Part shown: in pieces, positions 24,889-34,237 of the stretch | Layout: each line of letters begins with the position of its first letter | Position numbering within the stretch: position 1 is the first letter of the stretch | Source: Bradyrhizobium sp. cir1 | GTDB lineage: Bacteria > Pseudomonadota > Alphaproteobacteria > Rhizobiales > Xanthobacteraceae | Assembly: GCF_014198245.1 (NCBI RefSeq) | Contig: NZ_JACIHE010000001.1 | Span: forward strand, 372,001 to 436,000 | Direction: 5' to 3' | DNA length: 64,000 nucleotides | Position numbers and translations under genes: made by a program | The notes under the pieces: model-generated | What the model saw: only the letters and a program-made list of their open reading frames with translations | What the model was told of the DNA's origin: nothing | The model's database searches: none

Positions 24889-26823
24889 ATGGACAACGGG
24901 CCGGACAACGACGCAGAACCACAACGCAGCGAACCGGCGGAAATCCTTCCGCCGGTTTGGCTACGCGCCACCCTCGCCGACCTTGCGGACCTTGAATTCG
25001 ACAGCCCGATCGCAGACTCGAACAGCGCCGACAGTCAGGATCTGGGCGATCTGTTTCGGAAAGCTGCCGGTGAAACAGACGATACCCCTGCCGCCCGTGT
25101 ATTTCGCATGTTGTCTGCTGTAACCGGCATGCTGTTCCGGCCCAAGGATCCCAGCGAGCCCTTCGGTGCCATGGTAGTTTTTCCCGACGGCCGCCGGTCA
25201 CCTGTTGCTGCGGACTTTCGGGGCCAGCCCGTCGAAGTCCTAGCCGCCATAGCTCAGCGCGCGACAAATCCGGCTTTGCGAGCGCGCCTTTCTGACCTTT
25301 GCTGGTTTCTCGAACGAAAACGGGTTGATTTGGCTACTGCAGCAGTTGCCGCCTACGTCGACATTTTAAGGAAGGTCGACAGCGGAGTGCTTGCGTTCCG
25401 TTTCGACGATGGCAAAGGAGCGCTCACGCACGACGCGCGCAATTTGCTACGACGGGCCCTGCAAATTGGCCGGATCGTGGGCTGGGACGATGTCGATGCA
25501 GTAGCCGCTCGCGCGATGGCAACTGAATTGCGCGTGAGGGCTATTCAGAACTCGCTCGCCATTCCTGTATTTTGGTTCAGCGAACTTCACCTGGATTTCG
25601 GCATTTCTGATCCGGCCGTGATCGGAAAGGATATCGAGGATTTAATTGCCGCCCTGCCAGCTGAAACCGATGCCCACAGCATCGTTGAACTCTGGCGGCT
25701 TGGCGCACATGCCTACCACCTCGCCAAACAACCTGACCACCGGCACCGCTGTCAGTCAGCGGCCGCCGACCAATTTGTCTCAATGGCAGACCGCCAACCA
25801 CTGGCGATGATGACCTCGTCGATGCTAGCCAATGCGATTTCTGAGCTTCACGGGGTTCCCGGACAAAAGGACAAGAGGAAAGAACTGAAGCACCGGCTCG
25901 TTGATGCCCAGGCGGGCATCGCCGAGGAAATGTCTGGATTCTCCATTCCGTTCAATCTTGAGGATATGGCTCGGCAGATTGACCAGGGCGTAAAGCGCCA
26001 GCCTACCCTGCGCGACAAGCTGTTTGTCTTTGCGGCTCTCGAAAATTCACCGGATCCTGTAGAGCTAGCCGAAACAGCTTCCGAGTCAATTCGCGAGCAT
26101 CCGTTGGCGTCACTTTTTGGCACCTCGCATCATGACAGCGAAGGTAAAGTCGTCCATCGTACTGAAGGGGCCGGGTTTGGCGATGGTGCTGACACTAGTG
26201 CAATTCAGCGTCAAATTGCTCAGGACGAGCGCATTCGCCGCCATGTCGTAGCGGCTGGAAAGATTGAGACTGCCCGTCAAGCGATCGGGGCCGATCATTT
26301 CTTGTCGGACGATGTCTTCGCGCGAATTCTCACTCATAGCGCGTTTGTTCCAAACGATCTGGTCAGAACGTTCAGCCGGGGATTCCTGCGCTTCTTTCAG
26401 GGCGATTTCGTTAGCGCGTTATACATTTTGACGCCCCTGCTGGAGAATTCGCTGCGCCAAGTGCTGAAATCGCATGGACATGACGTGACTATCTTCGACG
26501 ATGCGACACAGACGCAGCAGGATCGCACAATCTCCTCCCTTTTTGAGCAGATGAGGAGCGAACTGGAGGCAATCTTCGGCGCAGCCATTACGGCCGATAT
26601 CGAACGCGTCTTCTTGAAGAAACCCGGTCCATATCTCCGGCATGCGCTGTCGCATGGCTTGCTGCATGACGGAGACCCCTACGGTCCCGACGCTGGATAC
26701 GCCTGCTGGCTAATCTTCCGGCTTTGCCTAATTCCTTTGTTTCCTTACCGGGAAGAGCTAACGCTTCCATTCGATCAACCGGCGCCATGCCAGCCGCTGG
26801 CATCGCAAGCAGCAAATACGTAG
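24889..26823 (+). CDS. Large DUF4209-like protein, probably acquired
   Basis: This 644-residue soluble protein has no signal or membrane segment. The N-terminal third (WLRATLADLADLEFDSP...) is followed by a long helical repeat-like middle. The C-terminal ~150 residues contain FFQGDFVSALYILTPLLENS and PGPYLRHALSHGLLHDGDPY, matching the DUF4209 pattern with a conserved RxxxxHG. The N-terminal region may correspond to the family that accompanies DUF4209 (DUF7380). ATG 24889 is taken; an in-frame TTG at 24823 is possible. Lower-GC codons and pseudogenes on its left point to horizontal transfer. The role is unknown; such proteins occur in accessory and defence-rich loci. Confidence 0.65.
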   Translation: MDNGPDNDAEPQRSEPAEILPPVWLRATLADLADLEFDSPIADSNSADSQDLGDLFRKAAGETDDTPAARVFRMLSAVTGMLFRPKDPSEPFGAMVVFPDGRRSPVAADFRGQPVEVLAAIAQRATNPALRARLSDLCWFLERKRVDLATAAVAAYVDILRKVDSGVLAFRFDDGKGALTHDARNLLRRALQIGRIVGWDDVDAVAARAMATELRVRAIQNSLAIPVFWFSELHLDFGISDPAVIGKDIEDLIAALPAETDAHSIVELWRLGAHAYHLAKQPDHRHRCQSAAADQFVSMADRQPLAMMTSSMLANAISELHGVPGQKDKRKELKHRLVDAQAGIAEEMSGFSIPFNLEDMARQIDQGVKRQPTLRDKLFVFAALENSPDPVELAETASESIREHPLASLFGTSHHDSEGKVVHRTEGAGFGDGADTSAIQRQIAQDERIRRHVVAAGKIETARQAIGADHFLSDDVFARILTHSAFVPNDLVRTFSRGFLRFFQGDFVSALYILTPLLENSLRQVLKSHGHDVTIFDDATQTQQDRTISSLFEQMRSELEAIFGAAITADIERVFLKKPGPYLRHALSHGLLHDGDPYGPDAGYACWLIFRLCLIPLFPYREELTLPFDQPAPCQPLASQAANT

Positions 26824-27071
26824 GCCGGGAATAGCGGAAAGACGGACTCTTAGCCGGTGCAATCGATGATAGGCTGCTGCTTACTGCCCAGCGCTCCTTG
26901 CAGACGGAAAGACCCTCGCCAGCACTTGAGTTGGGCAACCATGTGGTCGACGGCGTTCAGCCTGGGGCCGGAGGACCAGATCCGATCGTTGTTGCCGCTC
27001 GTCGACATCGACCGCGTGTACCTGATCGATGAGGCCGGCCAATCGGTCGAATTGTCTGCGTAACCTGCCCC

Positions 27072-27887
27072 CTACCGCAATGGCAGCAGGTCGAGCTGGT
27101 TTTGCGCCTTCTTCACCGCCGCCGCGAACCAGCTCTGGCTCGGCGCTTCCTTGGCGAAGCATTTTGTGTAGGCGTCCATGGCCTGGTCCTCCCTGGCCAT
27201 GGCGTCTTGCGGGGTCTTCCTGGCCATCATCTGCGTCCAGACCTTCTCGCAGGCCGGGATCTCCGCCGTCTTTATGGCGTCGGTTACGGCGATGAAGAAG
27301 ACCTTCTCGCCCTGGATCGCCACGACGTCGATTTCGTGAGGCGCTCCCTTCAGGTCGCCATTGCCGCGCACGCCGAGCACGGCGACCGCGGCGCTCGCGG
27401 ATGCGGGCTTGGTGACCGGCAGCTCCGCATATTTGGCGAAGGCCGAGTCCTGGATCGCCTGATAGTAGAAGCGGTCGGACTTGATCGCTGCGCCGATCTC
27501 CTGCGGCATGCCGTCGTCGCGGTGCTCGCGCAGCCAGTGCCTGAGCAATCCCGTGGTGGTCACCACGGCCTGCATCTTGTCGCCTTCGGAGGCGAAGCCG
27601 AGACCGTCGAGATGGCCGAAGCCTGAATCGCCCTTGAACAGGGTGTCGACGTTGGACTTGCCATCGGCCGGGAGGCCCTTGATCGTGACCGGGCCCACCA
27701 GGCCGCGCAGGACGCGCGCCAGATCCTCGAGCGCCGCGTCATGCTGCTTGAAGGTCTCGTCGTTCTCCTTGGCCTTGGAGAATTTTGCGATGTAGCGGTC
27801 GCGCAGGTCGAGATAATTCTGCTCGGGCGCGGTCGCATGGGCTGATGTCGCGAAGGCGAGCAAGCAGAGCAAGGCGAGCGATCTCAT
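27072..27887 (-). CDS. Exported protein of the TonB/PepSY locus, function unknown
   Basis: This 271-residue protein begins with the signal peptide MRSLALLCLLAFATSAHATA, then a mostly helical and beta mixed domain with an Asp/Lys-rich N-terminal part (YLDLRDRYIAKFSKAKEND) and two C-terminal cysteines (IPACEKVW, YTKCFAKE) that may pair. ATG 27887 is preferred over frames opening at 27953. It follows the PepSY membrane protein by 81 bases on the same strand, so it is probably the last gene of the receptor-PepSY transcript and acts in the periplasm. Confidence 0.65.
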   Translation of the reverse strand: MRSLALLCLLAFATSAHATAPEQNYLDLRDRYIAKFSKAKENDETFKQHDAALEDLARVLRGLVGPVTIKGLPADGKSNVDTLFKGDSGFGHLDGLGFASEGDKMQAVVTTTGLLRHWLREHRDDGMPQEIGAAIKSDRFYYQAIQDSAFAKYAELPVTKPASASAAVAVLGVRGNGDLKGAPHEIDVVAIQGEKVFFIAVTDAIKTAEIPACEKVWTQMMARKTPQDAMAREDQAMDAYTKCFAKEAPSQSWFAAAVKKAQNQLDLLPLR

Positions 27888-27968
27888 TGCAATATCCGCA
27901 AAGACTGGAAACGACCTCCAGTCTTTGTGCCGGCGCCGGCCGCGAAGGTTCATCCGCGAGAGCGGGCC

Positions 27969-29258
27969 CTACTCCGCCGGCGTCAGCTGCCGGTTCAGGC
28001 GCAACGCCGCGGTCTCGCGCACGCGGACCCGGGCGCGGCGCTTGCGCCACCAGATCACGACGCCGGTGACCGACAGTGCCGCCACCACGAGCCCCATGAT
28101 CGAGATCAGGATGCGGCCGAACAGGCCGACGATGCGGCCCGAATGCAGCGGGAACTGCGCCTGGACGAAGATGTCGGCGGCGGTCCCGACCCAAGGCAGC
28201 CGCTCGCCGATCGGACGGCCGTCCTCGCTGTCGTAATAGAGCTGCGCCGGGCCGACGCCGCCGGCGCCGTGATCGTCGCCGGGGTTGAAGAAGGCGGCGG
28301 CATAGACACCATGCGCCGGGCCGTAATTGATCGAGCCGACCGGGATCGTCCAGCCTCGCGCCTTGCCGTCGGCGGCCGCGCGTGCGGCAATGTCGGCGAA
28401 CGTCATCTTGGGCTCGATGGGGTCATCGAGATCGCGATAGGGCCGTTGCTCGTAAGGAGTCGGCGTATAGTTCGACACCATCTTCATCAGCGGCGAGAAC
28501 ACCTCGAAATAGAGGTTCAGCGAGAACGCCGTGAAGGCGATGATGAACAGCACGCCCCAGGTCCACAGGCTGAAGGCGCGATGGATGTCGAAATTGATCC
28601 GGTAGGCGCTGCCCGAGGTCTTGATGGTCCAGGCCGGCGCCCAGCGCGCCCAGAAGCCGCGGTCGAGCTGTCGCGCGACCTCGGGCGCCCGCGCCGCCTT
28701 GGCGCGCCGCCGCGACGGTAGCGTCAGATAGAAGCCGACGAAGCAATCGATGGTCCAGATGATCGCGATGATGCCGAGCACGCGCATGCCCCAGCGGTCG
28801 CTGCCCCAGAACTCCGGGATGTGCATGGTGTAGTGCAGCTTGTAGAGGAACGAGACGAAGTTCTCTCGCGTCACCGGCCACACCGCGCCCCAATAGCGGC
28901 GGCCGAGCTCCACGCCGGTGTTGGGATCGAGGAAGACCTGATTGTAGTCGAGGGAATAGCGCTTGCCGGTCGCCGGATCGATCCGCGGCATCACAAAGAA
29001 CCACAGCGAGTGGCCCTCCTCCGGCGTCATGAAGAGATAGACCACGCGCGCCCGTGGGTCGCGCTGCTCGATCATCTTGGCGAGCTCGATCGAGGGAATG
29101 GCCGGGCCCCTGGTCGAGACATCGAACAGATGGCTGTTCAGGACGTCGTCGATCTCATGGTCCCAGGAGATGATCGCGCCTGTGATGCCGGAGAAGAACA
29201 GGAATCCGGCCGTGAGCAGGCCCGCCCAGCGATGCAGCTTGCCGAATATCGCTCTCAT
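27969..29258 (-). CDS. PepSY-associated membrane protein (PiuB-like)
   Basis: The 429-residue protein has four main transmembrane segments: WAGLLTAGFLFFSGITGAII near the N-terminus with the preceding FGKLHRW, a second pair around LGIIAIIWTIDCFVGFYL and WTWGVLFIIAFTAFSLNLYF, and a last one before a basic C-terminal tail. Histidines LHRW, LHYTMHIPE and DIHRA flank the membrane, typical of the PepSY_TM family that reduces or releases iron from siderophores imported by TonB receptors. The gene is downstream of such a receptor. Direct biochemical function is inferred from family and context. Confidence 0.88.
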   Translation of the reverse strand: MRAIFGKLHRWAGLLTAGFLFFSGITGAIISWDHEIDDVLNSHLFDVSTRGPAIPSIELAKMIEQRDPRARVVYLFMTPEEGHSLWFFVMPRIDPATGKRYSLDYNQVFLDPNTGVELGRRYWGAVWPVTRENFVSFLYKLHYTMHIPEFWGSDRWGMRVLGIIAIIWTIDCFVGFYLTLPSRRRAKAARAPEVARQLDRGFWARWAPAWTIKTSGSAYRINFDIHRAFSLWTWGVLFIIAFTAFSLNLYFEVFSPLMKMVSNYTPTPYEQRPYRDLDDPIEPKMTFADIAARAAADGKARGWTIPVGSINYGPAHGVYAAAFFNPGDDHGAGGVGPAQLYYDSEDGRPIGERLPWVGTAADIFVQAQFPLHSGRIVGLFGRILISIMGLVVAALSVTGVVIWWRKRRARVRVRETAALRLNRQLTPAE

Positions 29259-29278
29259 GGTTCGAATCCCGCCTCAAT

Positions 29279-29395
29279 CTCATGGTTCGAGACGCCCGCT
29301 TTGGGCGGGCTCCTCACCATGAGGGAATGCAATCCCGCCGCGAACAACGCCCTCATCCTGAGGAGCCCGCCGACAGCGGGCGTCTCGAAGGATGC
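29279..29395. repeat. Paired extragenic palindromes between receptor and PepSY gene
   Basis: Two imperfect hairpins face each other: TTCGAGACGCCCGCTTTGGG...CTCCTCACCATGAGGG on the left and CCCTCATCCTGAGGAG...GCGGGCGTCTCGAAGG on the right, so the whole block is also a large inverted repeat. I recognise this type ('CCTCATGGTTCGAGACGC') from Bradyrhizobium intergenic spaces. Its place inside a presumed operon may give a processing site that lowers downstream expression. Confidence 0.75.
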
Positions 29396-29445
29396 GCCGC
29401 AAAGGTGCTGCCCGCCGGATTGTTTTCCATTTGCGATCGCCCTCG

Positions 29446-31764
29446 TCACCAGCGGTAGGTCAGCTTGCCGATCGCCTTGCGCCCCTCCGCGTACATGCAG
29501 CCCGACAGGCTGTAGCAGGCAGCGACATAGCGTGTGTCGGCGAGATTGGAGACGTTCAGCGACAGCCGCCAATTGTCACGGGTATAGGCGAGCAGCGCAT
29601 CCAGCACTGTGGCCGATCCCACCTTGAAGGTGTTGGCATCATCGCCCCAGGTCGCGCCGACATAACGGATGCCGCCACCGAACTGCAACCCCGCCAGCAG
29701 TCCGTCCTGGAGCGTGTAGTCGCTCCATAGCGAAGCGCGGTTGAGCGGCACGGTGACCGGCGCCTTGCCGACATTGACCGGATCCTGCGTGACCATGGCA
29801 TCGACATAGGCATAGGCCGCCCGCAGGTTCCAGCCGTCGGCCAGCGACATCGTGCCTTCGAGCTCGATGCCGCGAGATTTCACCTGCCCGATCTGTTCGT
29901 AAAAGGTGGTTGCAGGCACGTACACAGCGACATTGTCACGCGTCAGGTCGAAGGCGGCGAAGGTGAACAGCGCGTTCCAGCCCAGCGGTTGGTACTTGAC
30001 GCCCACCTCGTACTGCACGCCGGTCTCGGGATCGAGCATCTGTCCGGACGGACTGGTCGCGAGCTGCGGCAGAAACGACTCGGAATAGCTGAAATAGGGC
30101 GCGATGCCGTTGTCGAAATTGTACATCACGGCGGCGCGGCCGGTGAACGCCGAGGAGTCTTTCGAAGTGGAAGTATCGGCCGGCGGTAGATTGGTGTCGA
30201 GCTGCGTCGTCACGAAGTCCTGGCGGCCGCTGAGCTGGAACGAGAGCCGGCCGAGCTTGATCTGATCCTGCGCATAGAGGCCGAGCTGCGACTGCTTGAT
30301 GCCTTTGTTGTCGTACAGGCCGCCGAGAGCCCAATCGTAGCTGTAGACCGGATTGAAGACGTTGATCTCCGGCGCCGACGTCGTGACGGCAAAGGCGGTG
30401 TCGCGGAACGTGGTGTTGCGATAGTCGAGCCCGACCAGGGTGGTATGGCTGAGAATGCCGGTCGTGAACTTGCCATGGAGCTGGTTATCCACCGCGAAGG
30501 AGTTGATGTACGAGTTGCTGTAGCTGCCGAAACGCCCCAGCTGTCCCGCCGCCTCGTCGGTGTACCCTGTGCCGTAGAAGGTCTTCTCCTCATTGTGCTG
30601 ATAGGCGTAGCGCAGATTCTGCCGGAACGTGATGTTGTCGGTGAAGTCGTGCGAGAGCTGGTAGCCGGCCGTTGCGATCTCGGTGTTGAAAGCGTTGAAA
30701 CTCGGCACGCCCGCGAAGAACGAGACCGGGATGGTGCGACCGTTGTTCGGCCACACCGTTCCGGAAGCCGGCAGGAACTGGAGGCCCCACCCTGCCCGGT
30801 CGCGCTGGTAGTTGGCGAGCAAGGTGATGGTGGTGTCCTCGTTCGGCTTGAAGGTGACTGCGGGCGCGATGAAGACGCGGTTGTCCTTGGTGAAGTCGAC
30901 CTGGGTTTCGCCGTCCCGGACCACGCCGGTCAGGCGCCATAGCACGGTGCCTTCCTTGTTGGCGGGCCCGCCCATGTCAAACTGGCCCTGATAACGGTTG
31001 AAGCTGCCGCCGGAGATCGAGACCTCGCCGAACTGCTGCGCGGTCGGCAGCTTGGTCACGTAGTTGAGGATGCCGCCGGTGCCGCTGCCGCCATACATCG
31101 CCGAGGACGGCCCTTTGAGAATCTCGAGCCGCTCGGCGCCATAGGGATCGAGGCCGTTGAAATGCACGTAGTTGCTGGAGGGAATCCGCAAACCGTCGAT
31201 GTAGAGGCCCGACATGGTCGTGTCGAAGCCGCGAATCTGGAGAGCGCCGAAGCGGGTATCGGAGCCGCCATTGACGTCGCCGCTGACGCCGGCGGTGTAG
31301 CGCAGGGCCTCGCCGATCGAGACCGCGCCCTGATTCCTGACCTGGTCGGTGGTGACGATGGACACCGACTGCGGGGTCTCGATCAGCGGCGTGTCGGTCT
31401 TGGTGGCGGTGCCGCTGCGCGTGGCGACGAAACCGCGCACCGGCCCATTGGCGCGCTCAGTCGTGGCACCGTTCGATGCCGGCTGGGTCGGCGCGGCCTG
31501 CTGCGCGGCAGCGCGACGGCTGGCGCGGGAGGTGCGCGTCGATGCCGATCGTCGCGACACGGCGATCGCTGCAGGACGTTCGCGCTCGGCCGGCGCGTCA
31601 ACGGTGACAGAGGGAATTTGCGTCTGCGCCTGCACGGGACCAAGGGAAAGGATGAGAGCGGCTGAGCTGACGGCGCCGAAGAAGAGCACCTGAACTTGTC
31701 GAAGACGCGTGTCTGAACGCGAAGGAAGTTGGAAGTCTGTCACGTCTTTAGTGGCCCCACGCAC
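29446..31764 (-). CDS. TonB-dependent siderophore receptor
   Basis: This is a 772-residue outer-membrane receptor. The signal region is about residues 28-47 (SSAALILSLGPVQAQ), then a low-complexity Ser/Arg/Ala segment to ~110. The plug domain has TPLIETPQSVSIVTTDQVRN, ALQIRGFDTTMSGLYIDGLR and ERLEILKGPSSAMYGGSGTGG. The 22-strand barrel ends NLADTRYVAACYSL and a terminal YRW with aromatic last residue. The pattern matches the FhuA/FoxA/FpvA siderophore group. GTG 31764 is used; GTG 31743 is an alternative. It heads the locus with PepSY and an exported protein, so iron-siderophore uptake is likely. Confidence 0.92.
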   Translation of the reverse strand: MRGATKDVTDFQLPSRSDTRLRQVQVLFFGAVSSAALILSLGPVQAQTQIPSVTVDAPAERERPAAIAVSRRSASTRTSRASRRAAAQQAAPTQPASNGATTERANGPVRGFVATRSGTATKTDTPLIETPQSVSIVTTDQVRNQGAVSIGEALRYTAGVSGDVNGGSDTRFGALQIRGFDTTMSGLYIDGLRIPSSNYVHFNGLDPYGAERLEILKGPSSAMYGGSGTGGILNYVTKLPTAQQFGEVSISGGSFNRYQGQFDMGGPANKEGTVLWRLTGVVRDGETQVDFTKDNRVFIAPAVTFKPNEDTTITLLANYQRDRAGWGLQFLPASGTVWPNNGRTIPVSFFAGVPSFNAFNTEIATAGYQLSHDFTDNITFRQNLRYAYQHNEEKTFYGTGYTDEAAGQLGRFGSYSNSYINSFAVDNQLHGKFTTGILSHTTLVGLDYRNTTFRDTAFAVTTSAPEINVFNPVYSYDWALGGLYDNKGIKQSQLGLYAQDQIKLGRLSFQLSGRQDFVTTQLDTNLPPADTSTSKDSSAFTGRAAVMYNFDNGIAPYFSYSESFLPQLATSPSGQMLDPETGVQYEVGVKYQPLGWNALFTFAAFDLTRDNVAVYVPATTFYEQIGQVKSRGIELEGTMSLADGWNLRAAYAYVDAMVTQDPVNVGKAPVTVPLNRASLWSDYTLQDGLLAGLQFGGGIRYVGATWGDDANTFKVGSATVLDALLAYTRDNWRLSLNVSNLADTRYVAACYSLSGCMYAEGRKAIGKLTYRW

Positions 31765-32128
31765 TGCCGGCTTCGCCGGTATCGTTTTTGATGCCTCGCC
31801 CTAACGCAGGCGATTTCGGAGCGCGATAGGAACCGGGTTAGAACTTCTCCAGACCTGTGCGCAGCACATGCGGCGAATGCGCTCAGGTGCGGAGAGAGGC
31901 GCGCGGATTTGGAATCGTTCCAGGCGACCGCGGTCAACGCGACGGAGCGCGATCACCAGCGACATCGCAAGCAGGCGCGGAGAACGAATCCTTTACCATG
32001 GCCTCGGCGCTCGATTGAGCCCGAGGGACCCCGAGGGTAGACTCTGTTGCGGGATATTTCATTTGCGTTGCAGACCATGCGGCAACGTTCTGTGCCAGCC
32101 TATGCTGGGCATCCGGGGTTCGACGTCC
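31765..32128. other. Divergent intergenic region, receptor / PilZ regulator
   Basis: About 360 bases separate the receptor start from the PilZ-XRE start. At 31838-31850, TTAGAACTTCTCC contains the perfect small palindrome AGAA-C-TTCT, a partial match to iron-control elements of the TTTAGAA...TTCTAAA kind bound by Irr in rhizobia, about 75 bases upstream of the receptor start. The spacing is shorter than the consensus, so this is only a candidate. Plus-strand open frames here are Arg-rich and unlikely to be translated. Confidence 0.3.
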
Positions 32129-32668
32129 ATGAGCGAATTGCGCGCTGCGACCAGGCAATCCACGGCGAGGACGGGGCTCGTCGAGTTCGACGGCGCCAGG
32201 GGCACCGTCACCATCCCCTGCACGATCGCAGACGTATCAGGCACCGGCGCGCGGCTGAAGCTCGACTGGTCGCTGGCGTTTCCGAAACAGGCCACGCTGA
32301 TCTTTGCCGACGGGCTGCGAAAGACCTGTCGTGTCGCCTGGCAGAAGCGGCGGCTGCTCGGCGTCGCCTTCGCGGACGGCGTTGCGAGCCTCGACGAGCA
32401 GGCTCTCATGATGACCGAGGAAGAGCAGGCTCTGCACCGGCGGCATATCGGCGTGCAGGTCCGCGGCGCGCGCGAGGCACGGGGCTATACCGAGAGTCAG
32501 ATGGCGGACCTCATTGGCGTCTCACCCGACGATGTCTCCCGGGCCGAGCGCGGCGAGATCAGCATCCCGCTGCACCAGCTCACGCACATTGCCGATCTGC
32601 TGCTGGTCGACCTCGACAGCCTCGTGGCTGGCCCGGCGGTCAGCGACGCCGAACTGGCGGCCAGCTAG
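32129..32668 (+). CDS. PilZ-like domain fused to XRE-type helix-turn-helix
   Basis: This is a 179-residue protein. Residues ~1-95 look like a PilZ barrel (GLVEFDGARGTVTIPCTIAD, GARLKLDWSLAFP, KTCRVAWQKRRLLGVAFADG: the D-x-S-x-x-G-A and W-x-x-x-x-x-G-V-x-F strands are clear; the RxxxR switch is weak). Residues ~110-170 form an XRE-type HTH (RGAREARGYTESQMADLIGV, then SRAERGEISIPLHQLTHIAD). It could couple a cyclic-di-GMP-type signal to DNA binding, although the weak RxxxR makes nucleotide binding uncertain. GGGG precedes ATG 32129 by about 12 bases; ATG 32102 is an alternative. Confidence 0.7.
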   Translation: MSELRAATRQSTARTGLVEFDGARGTVTIPCTIADVSGTGARLKLDWSLAFPKQATLIFADGLRKTCRVAWQKRRLLGVAFADGVASLDEQALMMTEEEQALHRRHIGVQVRGAREARGYTESQMADLIGVSPDDVSRAERGEISIPLHQLTHIADLLLVDLDSLVAGPAVSDAELAAS

Positions 32669-32769
32669 TTTGCAACCTCGCCAGGCCTTGTGGCTGCCCT
32701 CCTGCGCCTCCGAACTGCCGTCGAAGACACTGCGGCGCGCCAGGCTGGCGGCCTGACGCGCCCACTGCC

Positions 32770-33543
32770 TTACCAGGTTGGCAAGTACGTGCCCTTGAAG
32801 CGCGTCTCCAGGAACGCCTTCACGGGGGCGGAGTGATAGGCCTCGATCAGCGGCTTCACCCACGGCTTGTCCTTGTCTTCCTCGCGCACGGCGAGGATGT
32901 TGACCCAGGGTCCGTCAGGATTTTCGCGGGCGATCGCGTCGGTCGCGGGATTGAGGCCGGCCTGCACCGCGTAATTGTTGTTGATCGAGACGACGTCGAC
33001 GTCCTGCAGCGCGCGTGGGAGCTGGGCGGCATCGAGCTCGACGAAGCGCAGCTTCTTCGGGTTGTCTGTGATGTCGGCAATGGTCGAGGAGACGTTGTTC
33101 GGGTCTTTGAGCTTGATCACGCCGTGCAGCGCCAGGATCATCAGGCCGCGGGCGCCGTTGGAGGGATCGTTGGCGATGGCGACGCGGGCACCCTCCGGCA
33201 GATCGGCGAGCTTCTTGTATTTCTGCGAATAGACGCCCTGCGGCGAACCGATCGTGCTGGCGACCTTGACGATCTTCCAGCCGGTCTTGGAGATCTGGTT
33301 CTTCAAGTACGGCTCGTGCTGGAATGAGTTGGCCTCGAGATCCTTCAGCGCCAGCGCCTGGTTCGGGATCACGTAGTCGGTGAACTCGACCACCTTGATG
33401 TCGAGGCCGCGCTCGGCGCCGACCTTCTTCACGACGTCCATAATCTCGGCATGGGGGCCGGCGGTGACGCCGACGCGGATGGTTTCGGCCTGAGCTGAGG
33501 TCGCAAGCAAGGCTGCAGCCGCAAGGGTTGCGAGAAAACGCAT
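32770..33543 (-). CDS. metQ: Methionine ABC transporter substrate-binding protein
   Basis: This 257-residue NlpA/MetQ-family protein has the signal MRFLATLAAAALLATSAQA and no lipobox cysteine, so it is probably soluble in the periplasm. Family hallmarks are GVTAGPHAEIMDVVKK, NQALALKDLEANSFQHEPYL and VSINNNYAVQAGL. The binding cleft takes D- or L-methionine. It is the last gene of metN-metI-metQ, 28 bases after metI. Confidence 0.93.
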   Translation of the reverse strand: MRFLATLAAAALLATSAQAETIRVGVTAGPHAEIMDVVKKVGAERGLDIKVVEFTDYVIPNQALALKDLEANSFQHEPYLKNQISKTGWKIVKVASTIGSPQGVYSQKYKKLADLPEGARVAIANDPSNGARGLMILALHGVIKLKDPNNVSSTIADITDNPKKLRFVELDAAQLPRALQDVDVVSINNNYAVQAGLNPATDAIARENPDGPWVNILAVREEDKDKPWVKPLIEAYHSAPVKAFLETRFKGTYLPTW

Positions 33544-33571
33544 AGATGTCTCCAGTTTCAGAACGTTTGGT

Positions 33572-34237
33572 TCAGCGGTGCCGCAGCCGGCGATTGACCC
33601 GGCGTGCCAGATAGTCGCCTGCGCTCTGGACGATCTGCACCAGCGCGATCAACACGACGACGACCGCGAGCATCATCTCCGGCATGAAGCGCTGGTAGCC
33701 GTAGCGGATGCCAAGATCGCCAAGGCCACCGCCGCCGACTGCGCCGACCATGGCGGAGTAGCCGAGCAGGCTGACCACCGCGAGCGTCAGTGCCAGCAGC
33801 AGGCCCGGCAGCGCCTCGGGGATCAGCACCTTGAGCACGATCTGGATGGGCGAGGCCCCGAACGAGGACGCGGTCTCGATCAGGCCGCCATCGACCTCGC
33901 GGATCGCGGCTTCGACGAGGCGCGCAATGAACGGGGTCGAGGCGATGGTCAGCGGCACGATCGCTGCCGTCGAGCCGATCGAGGTGCCGGCGACGAGCCG
34001 CGTGAACGGGATGATGGCGACGACCAGGATGATGAAGGGCGTCGAGCGCGTCGCATTGACGATGATGCCGAGCACGCGATTGACGAGGGGCGATGCGAAC
34101 AGCTCCCCCTTCCGGCTGGTGGCGAGGAAGACGCCGAGCGGCAGGCCGAAAGCGGTGCCGAGCAGCGCCGCGATGCCGACCATGTACAGGCTCTCGCCCG
34201 TGGCCTGGATGATCAGATTGATGAGTTCAGGCGACAT
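33572..34237 (-). CDS. metI: Methionine ABC transporter permease
   Basis: This 221-residue inner-membrane permease has five helices. The cytoplasmic coupling (EAA) loop includes GASPIQIVLKVLIPEALPGL, which docks on MetN. ATG 34237 (MSPELINLIIQATGESLYMV) fits the family's usual N-terminus and overlaps the end of metN by 11 bases, implying translational coupling. The open frame upstream of this ATG is shadow of metN. Confidence 0.93.
   Translation of the reverse strand: MSPELINLIIQATGESLYMVGIAALLGTAFGLPLGVFLATSRKGELFASPLVNRVLGIIVNATRSTPFIILVVAIIPFTRLVAGTSIGSTAAIVPLTIASTPFIARLVEAAIREVDGGLIETASSFGASPIQIVLKVLIPEALPGLLLALTLAVVSLLGYSAMVGAVGGGGLGDLGIRYGYQRFMPEMMLAVVVVLIALVQIVQSAGDYLARRVNRRLRHR

Noticed and set aside
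26941..27063. Short plus-strand frame with EDQIRSLLPLVDIDRVYLID before TAA
   Set aside because: Looks coding and may be a relic of a larger gene, but there is no start signal or recognised family; too short to call.
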